Below are positions 58,711-64,000 of a DNA stretch of 64,000 nt, piece by piece. The stretch spans positions 62,001 through 126,000 of the forward strand of contig NZ_FNFM01000004.1 of NCBI RefSeq assembly GCF_900101095.1, given 5' to 3'. Source of the DNA: Actinopolyspora mzabensis (lineage in GTDB: Bacteria; Actinomycetota; Actinomycetes; Mycobacteriales; Pseudonocardiaceae). A program made the translations under genes and the position numbers. The notes below the pieces were generated by a model. That model was given only the letters and a program-made list of their open reading frames with translations, searched no databases and was not told where the DNA came from. Positions within the stretch are counted from its first letter, which is position 1, and every line of letters starts with the position of its first letter.

Positions 58711-59880
58711 TTGAACACGCAGCAACCGGGTGACCCGAGCGGTCGAGTTGGAGCACCGTCCCCCGCGGGGGAGGCTGGCGCCGGTTCGCCGCGACGTCGG
58801 GGACCCACGGTCGTCGTGGCGGGTGGTGGCACAGCAGGCCACATCGAACCCGCGATGGCGTTGGCCGATGCCGTCCGCAGGCTGCGTCCGGACGCAAGTG
58901 TGGTGGCTCTCGGGACGGAACGGGGACTGGAGACCGACATCGTGCCCGCACGCGGCTACCCGCTGGAACTGGTCCCCCCGGTGCCGATGCCGCGCAAGGC
59001 CAGCCCCGAGCTGCTCAGGATGCCCTCGAAGGTCCGCGATTCGGTACGCCGTACCCGTGAGGTGCTGGAACGGGTGGGGGCCGACGTGGTCGTCGGCTTC
59101 GGCGGCTATGTCTCCCTCTCCGCGTATCTGGGGGCCCGTGGTCGAGTTCCGATCGTCGTGCACGAGGCGAACGCGCGAGCCGGGCTGTCCAACAAGGTGG
59201 GAGCCCGGTTCGCGCGGGAAGTACTGGCGGCCGTGCCGGACAGCGGGTTACCCGGGGCACGTACCATCGGAATACCGCTGCGCGAGTCGATAACCACGTT
59301 GGACCGTGCCTCGCTGCGTGCGCAGGCTCGCGCGCACTACGGGCTGCGTCCCGACGCGCCGACCGTCCTGGTCTTCGGCGGTTCGCAGGGTGCGCAGACA
59401 CTGAACACCGCGTTCTCGGGAGCCTCCGACGAGTTGGGCAGGGCCGGTATCGGCGTGCTGCACGCACACGGGCCCAAGAACACGGTGGCGGTGCGGGAGC
59501 TTCCCGGAGCTCCGCCCTACGTGCCGGTGCCCTACCTGGAGCGGATGGATCTGGCATACGCGGCGGCCGATCTGGTGGTTTGCCGCTCGGGTGCGATGAC
59601 GGTGGCCGAGGTGTCCGCGGTGGGACTCCCCGCGGTGTTCGTGCCGCTGCCGCACGGCAACGGTGAACAGGCCCTCAACGCGCAACCCGTGGTCACCGCG
59701 GGAGGTGCGAAACTGATTTCCGACGCGGAACTGACACCGCAGCGCGTCATCGATGAGATACTGCCGTTGGCAGGTGATTCCGACGTGCTGGCACGAATGA
59801 ACCGCGCGACGCTGGGAACCGGGCATCGCGAGGCGGATCGGGTGCTGGCAGAGACCACGCTGGAGGTGGCCGGGGCGTGA
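58711..59880 (+). CDS. murG: Lipid II synthase MurG
   Basis: MurG adds GlcNAc to lipid I, forming lipid II at the inner face of the membrane. The 389-residue GT-B protein has the N-terminal [56 protein letters not shown], the [17 protein letters not shown] loop and the UDP-GlcNAc-binding region [36 protein letters not shown]. Start TTG 58711 has AAGGAGG at 58698-58704. The N-terminal 30 residues ([25 protein letters not shown]) are disordered. The stop overlaps murC (GTGA). Confidence 0.97.
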   Translation: MNTQQPGDPSGRVGAPSPAGEAGAGSPRRRGPTVVVAGGGTAGHIEPAMALADAVRRLRPDASVVALGTERGLETDIVPARGYPLELVPPVPMPRKASPELLRMPSKVRDSVRRTREVLERVGADVVVGFGGYVSLSAYLGARGRVPIVVHEANARAGLSNKVGARFAREVLAAVPDSGLPGARTIGIPLRESITTLDRASLRAQARAHYGLRPDAPTVLVFGGSQGAQTLNTAFSGASDELGRAGIGVLHAHGPKNTVAVRELPGAPPYVPVPYLERMDLAYAAADLVVCRSGAMTVAEVSAVGLPAVFVPLPHGNGEQALNAQPVVTAGGAKLISDAELTPQRVIDEILPLAGDSDVLARMNRATLGTGHREADRVLAETTLEVAGA

Positions 59881-61382
59881 ACGACGATCAGGATGGCAGG
59901 CAGTCGCGGGAGACACTTTCGGAGGGTTCTCCCGCCATCACCGACGATCTGCTGTCCCGGGTGCATCTGATCGGCATCGGTGGGGCGGGGATGAGTGGTA
60001 TCGCCCGCATCCTGCTGGCCCGGGGGAGGAGGGTGTCGGGGTCGGACGCCCGTGATTCGAGAACCGTGCTCGCCTTGCGTACCCAGGGGGCCGCCGTCGC
60101 GATCGGACACGACGGGCCGAACCTGGACCAACTCGAATCGGGGCCGAGCGCCGTGGTGATCTCCACGGCCATCGAGGCCGAGAACCCGGAGCTGGCCGAG
60201 GCACGTCGCCGGGGCGTTCCGGTACTCGGCCGTGCCGAGGCGCTGGCCGCGCTGATGCGGGACCACCGGGTGGCATGTGTCACCGGCACGCACGGCAAGA
60301 CCTCCACCACCTCCATGCTCACGGTGGCGCTGCAGCACTGCAGACTCGATCCGTCCTTCGCCATCGGCGGTGATCTCAACGATTCCGGGGCGAACGCGCA
60401 TCACGGGGAGGGCGGGCTGTTCGTCGCCGAGGCGGACGAGAGCGACGGTTCCTTCCTGGTGTTCTCTCCCTCGGTGGCGGTGGTCACCAACGTGGAGCCG
60501 GACCATCTCGACCACCACGGCACTACCGAGGCCTACGTCGAGGTGTTCGAGAAGTTCGTGGAGCGGATCGAGCCGGGTGGAGTGCTCATCGCCGGAACCG
60601 ACGATTCCGGCGCCGCCGCGCTGGCCGACCGGGCCGAGCGCGCGGGGATACGGGTACGCCGCTACGGCACTGCCGTGGAGGGGCCGGACGACGCTCGCAT
60701 CGTCTCCTACGCGCCACGGCACGGTGGGGGGACGACGCAGCTGATCGTGGGCGGCAGTGGTTCCGTGGAACTCTACGTGTCGGTCCCCGGTGAGCACATG
60801 GCGGCGAACGCGGTCGCCGCGCTGCTGGCGGGGATCGAGCTCGGGGCCGAGACCGGCGAGTTGCTGGAGGGCCTGGCCGCGTTCGGCGGTGTTCGGCGTC
60901 GTTTCGAGTTCAAGGGAAGAGCCGACGGGGTGCGTGTTTACGACGACTACGCGCACCACCCCACCGAGGTGCGGGCTCAGCTGCGCGCCGCTCGTACCGA
61001 AGTGGATTCCGGCAGGATCGTCGTCGCCTTCCAGCCGCACCTGTTCTCCCGCACCGCCGCGTTCGCCGAGGAGTTCGGTGCGGCGCTGGCCGAGGCCGAC
61101 GAAGTGGTGGTGCTCGACGTCTACGGCGCGCGTGAGCAACCGCAGCCGGGGGTGTCCGGCCGACTGATCGCGGATGTGGTGCCGTTGCCCCCCGAAAGGG
61201 TGCACTACGAGCCTTCGATCACCGAGGTCGCGCCGCGAACGGCGGAGTTGGCACGTCCCGGTGACATCGTGCTGACCATGGGTGCGGGTGACGTCACCAT
61301 GCTGGGAGCGGAGATTCTGACCGAGATCGACAGTCGGGGCGGTGCCGCCGAGCCTGCCGCGGCGGAGACCCGAGACCGCTGA
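59877..61382 (+). CDS. murC: UDP-MurNAc:L-alanine ligase MurC
   Basis: MurC adds L-alanine to UDP-MurNAc, the first step of the stem peptide. The 501-residue protein has [29 protein letters not shown] at the start of the core, the ATP loop [45 protein letters not shown] and the C-terminal [19 protein letters not shown]. It overlaps murG by four bases. A strong hairpin follows the stop. Confidence 0.97.
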   Translation: MNDDQDGRQSRETLSEGSPAITDDLLSRVHLIGIGGAGMSGIARILLARGRRVSGSDARDSRTVLALRTQGAAVAIGHDGPNLDQLESGPSAVVISTAIEAENPELAEARRRGVPVLGRAEALAALMRDHRVACVTGTHGKTSTTSMLTVALQHCRLDPSFAIGGDLNDSGANAHHGEGGLFVAEADESDGSFLVFSPSVAVVTNVEPDHLDHHGTTEAYVEVFEKFVERIEPGGVLIAGTDDSGAAALADRAERAGIRVRRYGTAVEGPDDARIVSYAPRHGGGTTQLIVGGSGSVELYVSVPGEHMAANAVAALLAGIELGAETGELLEGLAAFGGVRRRFEFKGRADGVRVYDDYAHHPTEVRAQLRAARTEVDSGRIVVAFQPHLFSRTAAFAEEFGAALAEADEVVVLDVYGAREQPQPGVSGRLIADVVPLPPERVHYEPSITEVAPRTAELARPGDIVLTMGAGDVTMLGAEILTEIDSRGGAAEPAAAETRDR

Positions 61383-61391
61383 CCGGCACAC

Positions 61392-61424
61392 CCGGTTCCC
61401 GGGCCGGGCGAGCCCGGGAACCGG
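61392..61424 (+). terminator. Strong hairpin between murC and ftsQ
   Basis: CCGGTTCCCGGGC (61392-61404) pairs perfectly over 13 bp with 61412-61424 around a 7-nt loop, 10 nt after murC. No T-run. It suggests that ftsQ is transcribed at least partly from its own promoter. Confidence 0.6.
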
Positions 61425-61667
61425 CGGTTCGCGCGTTCACGGTAGGCGCGTCTCCCCGAACGAACACAGCCCGCTGCCTGCCGGGAACCGGCGAGAGGTT
61501 CCGCCGAGCGGGGGACAGGAGAACCGCGTCAACAGAGTTCCACCGAATCCCCGGCGACCCCACCTCGCCCGGTCGATCGGCGTGCGCGGGACGGTACCCG
61601 AGTACGCGGGCGAGTTCCGCTGTGGATTCCGAACGAAGCACCATCGGACGAAGATCGTGGAGTCGTC

Positions 61668-62429
61668 ATGGCGGATTCCGGAACGACACGGACACGTCAG
61701 CGCGGTCGCGCAGCCTCGAGAGCTCGGCGAGGGCGTGCAGCCGGTACCGAGTCCTCCGGTGTAGGGGTTCGAGGATGGATAACGCTGGGTTCGCTCGCCC
61801 TGTTGACCATCGGTGCGGTGGTGCTCTTTTTCACGCCGGTGCTGGGAGTGCGCTCCGTGCGGATCGAGGGAACCAGGGTGCTCGACTCCTCCCGCGTGCG
61901 GCAGGTGGCGGCGATCGAGCGCGGTACCCCGATGGTGCGGGTGGACCGTTCCGGGGTGCGGCGGCGGCTGAACGGTATTTCCAGGATCGATTCGGCCACC
62001 GTCCGGTTGTCACTGCCCGCCACGGTGGTCATCGGCGTCGAGGAACGTCGGGCGGTGATGTACACCGGGACCTCGAAGGGGTTCCGGCTGGTCGATGACG
62101 AGGGGGTCGGTTTCGCCACGGTCACCGAGCGGCCGAGCGAACTGCCCGAGCTCCGGCTGGGCTCGGAACAGCGGACGAAGCGCGTGCGGATGGCGGCTGT
62201 GACCGCCGTGACCGCTCTGGACGGAAAGACACTGGACCAGGTGAGAGTCGTACGTGTCGAGACCGGAACGGGAGCCCCGCGGGTGCGTATGTCGCTGCCG
62301 CGGGGACGCGCCGTCGAATGGGGCGGACCGGGCGAGTCCGAACGAAAGGCGGCGATTCTGCCCGTGCTGCTCACCCGCGCTGGTGAGGTCTACGACGTAA
62401 CCAGTCCGGAGTTGCCCACCGTTTCTTGA
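61668..62429 (+). CDS. ftsQ: Cell division protein FtsQ
   Basis: FtsQ is a bitopic divisome protein linking early and late components. The 253-residue protein has an Arg-rich cytoplasmic tail (about 35 residues), one membrane helix (WITLGSLALLTIGAVVLFFTPVLGV) and a POTRA domain (VRSVRIEGTRVLDSSRVRQVAAIERGTPMVRVDRSGVRRRLNGISRIDSATVRLSLPATVVIGVEERRAVMY). The FtsQ beta domain follows. ATG 61668 is the likely start. It is separated from murC by 285 nt with a strong hairpin. Confidence 0.92.
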   Translation: MADSGTTRTRQRGRAASRARRGRAAGTESSGVGVRGWITLGSLALLTIGAVVLFFTPVLGVRSVRIEGTRVLDSSRVRQVAAIERGTPMVRVDRSGVRRRLNGISRIDSATVRLSLPATVVIGVEERRAVMYTGTSKGFRLVDDEGVGFATVTERPSELPELRLGSEQRTKRVRMAAVTAVTALDGKTLDQVRVVRVETGTGAPRVRMSLPRGRAVEWGGPGESERKAAILPVLLTRAGEVYDVTSPELPTVS

Positions 62430-62562
62430 ACCGAGAACCGTCACGGCCGGTGATGCGGTGGCAGCCGTCTCCCGGGTGGTATCCCCCGTTCGGGTGGTGA
62501 TCACCCCGGGAGGCGGAGCAGTGACGAGACCACCGGACTCGTTCCCGCGCACCGGGTGCTTC

Positions 62563-63246
62563 TCAACGGGTTCCCAAGTAGAGGTGGTACTCCGTGCGCA
62601 ACGAGCCCAGCGTGACCGGAATCGTGTGCCGCCGTACCGTGCCGAAGACCTCCCGCATGGTCGTTTCCAGCTCGAGGGAGTGCGCCGCGGACCAGATCGC
62701 CACCACCCCGCCCGCCGCGAGTCTGCTGCGGCAGTCGGTCAGGAAGGCCGGTTCGTACACCGTCTCGTTGGCCTCGTGCACGAGATAACCGGGTCCGTTG
62801 TCCACATCGAGCAGTATCAGTTCCAGGGAACCGCTCGTGCGTTCGGCCAGGACCGCGGTGATATCCGAGGCGAACAGGTACACCCGTTCATCCGAACGGT
62901 CGTCGGCCAGTTCGGGAACCAGACCGCTCCGATACCATTCGATGACCGCCGGTTCCAGTTCCGCGACGGCAACCTCGCGCACGAGCGGTTCGGCCAGTAC
63001 CTCGTGCAGGGTGTACCCGAGTCCGAGCCCGCCGATCAGCACCCGCGCCCCGTGCCGATTCCCCTCGGCCTCCGGGACGGGCAACGAGTCCAGCGCCGTG
63101 CGTGCCAGCAAGCGCTCGCTCTCGGTGTGGGCGGTGTCCATCACGAACACCCCGTTGACCCGTAGCTCGAGCGTGCCGTCCGCGCGCCGCAGCAACACCA
63201 CCTCGCCCCGGGGCGAATCCACCGTGGCCACTCGTTCGACCGACAC
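62563..63246 (-). CDS. Spermidine synthase-like methyltransferase-fold protein
   Basis: The protein (227 residues from GTG 63246) resembles the spermidine/spermine synthase family: RVLIGGLGLGYTLHEVLAEPLVREVAVAELEPAVIEWYR is the SAM/dcSAM motif, followed by LELILLDVDNGPGYLV and LTDCRSRLAAGGVVAIWSA. Authentic putrescine-binding residues are not evident, so polyamine synthesis is unproven. It reads opposite to the cell division genes, between ftsQ and ftsZ. ATG 63330 and 63357 are alternative starts that add a Ser/Arg-rich N-terminus without family similarity. Role unknown. Confidence 0.8.
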   Translation of the reverse strand: MSVERVATVDSPRGEVVLLRRADGTLELRVNGVFVMDTAHTESERLLARTALDSLPVPEAEGNRHGARVLIGGLGLGYTLHEVLAEPLVREVAVAELEPAVIEWYRSGLVPELADDRSDERVYLFASDITAVLAERTSGSLELILLDVDNGPGYLVHEANETVYEPAFLTDCRSRLAAGGVVAIWSAAHSLELETTMREVFGTVRRHTIPVTLGSLRTEYHLYLGTR

Positions 63247-63772
63247 CTGTCCCACACCTTTCGTCGGGTGCGTCGACTCCGCGCTGTTTCGGCGCTCGGC
63301 GCGGCTCGGCGACCGTGCGGGTGTCGGCATCTGTTGCCCCGCCCCGCTTTTCCTCATCCGGCAGCACACAATATCGTTGACGAGGTCCACCGTTCGAAGG
63401 TCCGTGTGCATCCCGGATCAGCCGCCATGGACACCACGACTCGCGGATGCGTTCGCGGTACGGTGTGGACTGTGATCGTGACAAGCCGACGGGTCGGGTG
63501 TACTCGAGGTTTCGTGGTGTGGGGCGCGGAGCTTTCCGGGCGTCGTGCGGGCGTCCGTGGTCACGGCCGGTGAGTCGATGACACACGTGCGGCGGTAATC
63601 GGCGTGGCTGCTGGACTCCTGCCGTCCACGGTGCATAACGTCCGATCACTGCGGGTTGACGACGAGTCGGCCACGTAGTCGCACACCACACCGGACGCCC
63701 GACGGCGTCCACGACCCGAGACCTGTCACGGTCCACCCACAGCGAGCGCTTCAGCCACGACCAGGAAGGCGG
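63247..63772. promoter_or_regulatory. 526-nt region upstream of ftsZ
   Basis: This interval holds a possible N-terminal extension of the minus-strand gene (to 63411) and about 360 nt upstream of ftsZ. A TTGACG hexamer at 63656-63661 could be a -35 element, but no good -10 follows at 16-18 nt. Several promoters usually precede ftsZ in actinobacteria. No gene is supported. Confidence 0.4.
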
Positions 63773-64000
63773 ATGACGATGACGCCCCCGCACAACTACC
63801 TAGCGGTGATTAAAGTCGTCGGCATCGGTGGCGGCGGTGTAAACGCCGTGAATCGGATGATCGAGGTCGGGCTCAAGGGTGTCGAGTTCATCGCGGTGAA
63901 CACCGACGCGCAGGCCCTCCTGATGTCGGATGCCGACGTCAAGCTCGACATCGGCCGTGAGCTGACGCGCGGTTTGGGAGCGGGAGCCGCTCCCGATGTC
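63773..64000 (+). CDS. ftsZ: Cell division protein FtsZ (3' truncated by window)
   Basis: FtsZ is the tubulin-like GTPase that forms the division ring. Only the first 76 codons are inside the window. They read [20 protein letters not shown], continuing with the [53 protein letters not shown] segment, the start of the GTP-binding domain. AGGAAGG at 63762-63768 suits ATG 63773, with ATG 63779 as alternative. The gene continues off the end. Confidence 0.97.
   Translation, partial: MTMTPPHNYLAVIKVVGIGGGGVNAVNRMIEVGLKGVEFIAVNTDAQALLMSDADVKLDIGRELTRGLGAGAAPDV

Noticed and set aside
59532-61391. 619-codon minus-strand open frame opposite murC
   Set aside because: Antisense to clear murG/murC sequence with no independent support.

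Overview
This 64 kb window is chromosomal DNA from a high-GC actinomycete. The gene order (rimP-nusA-ylxR-infB; thyX-dapA-rnj; ftsK-argA-pgsA-cinA-clgR-pspA-pspM; a meso-DAP-type dcw cluster running to ftsZ), frequent GTG/TTG starts, a DUF3040 gene, a PspM homologue and a chaplin-like secreted peptide all fit an actinomycete, most likely of the Pseudonocardiales (Saccharopolyspora/Actinopolyspora-like). The family and genus are inferences. I see no rRNA, tRNA, CRISPR array, insertion sequence or prophage. Nearly all of it is core genome.

Layout. 1-3.1 kb: the 3' part of a class V aminotransferase, a membrane protein, and a minus-strand pair (lipoprotein plus ferritin-like DUF4439 protein). 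3.3-16.4 kb: the translation and RNA block rimP, nusA, ylxR, infB, DUF503, rbfA, truB, ribF and rpsO. It is interrupted by a CGNR regulator, a MATE exporter, peptide deformylase, an XRE regulator and a 2'-5' RNA ligase family protein. 16.6-28.6 kb: pnp, dapB, a TPR membrane protein, a GNAT protein, a YcaQ-type DNA glycosylase, a minus-strand HicB-like/DUF4097 operon, thyX, a TIGR03085 protein, dapA and rnj. 29-38 kb: the chaplin-like peptide, ftsK, a secreted phospholipase A2, an ArgA-like acetyltransferase, pgsA-cinA, and the clgR-pspA-pspM envelope-stress cluster. 38-42 kb: an NCS2 permease, an orphan ParA ATPase, a methyltransferase and the DUF3040 protein. 42-46.7 kb: a minus-strand moxR-DUF58-transglutaminase operon. 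46.9-64 kb: the division and cell wall cluster rsmH-ftsL-ftsI-murE-murF-mraY-murD-ftsW-murG-murC-ftsQ, a minus-strand spermidine-synthase-like gene, and the start of ftsZ.

How the genes work together. rimP, rbfA, infB, rpsO and truB serve ribosome and tRNA maturation and initiation; nusA, pnp and rnj serve transcription and RNA turnover. dapA and dapB make meso-diaminopimelate, which MurE adds to peptidoglycan precursors; MurF, MraY and MurG complete the lipid-linked unit that FtsW and FtsI polymerise at the septum set by FtsZ, FtsQ and FtsL.

The points most worth a second look are regulatory. (a) A consensus-like promoter with three 10-bp-spaced MraZ-type boxes stands upstream of rsmH, but no mraZ gene follows. 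(b) ylxR has no ATG, GTG or TTG start and appears to begin at ATT. (c) A three-box operator covers the start codon of the HicB-like gene. (d) A literature-perfect ClgR box lies upstream of clgR. (e) murE looks leaderless and has a 20-bp palindrome upstream. No clearly undescribed multi-gene system is evident. The HicB-like/DUF4097 pair and the chaplin-like peptide are the least characterised loci.
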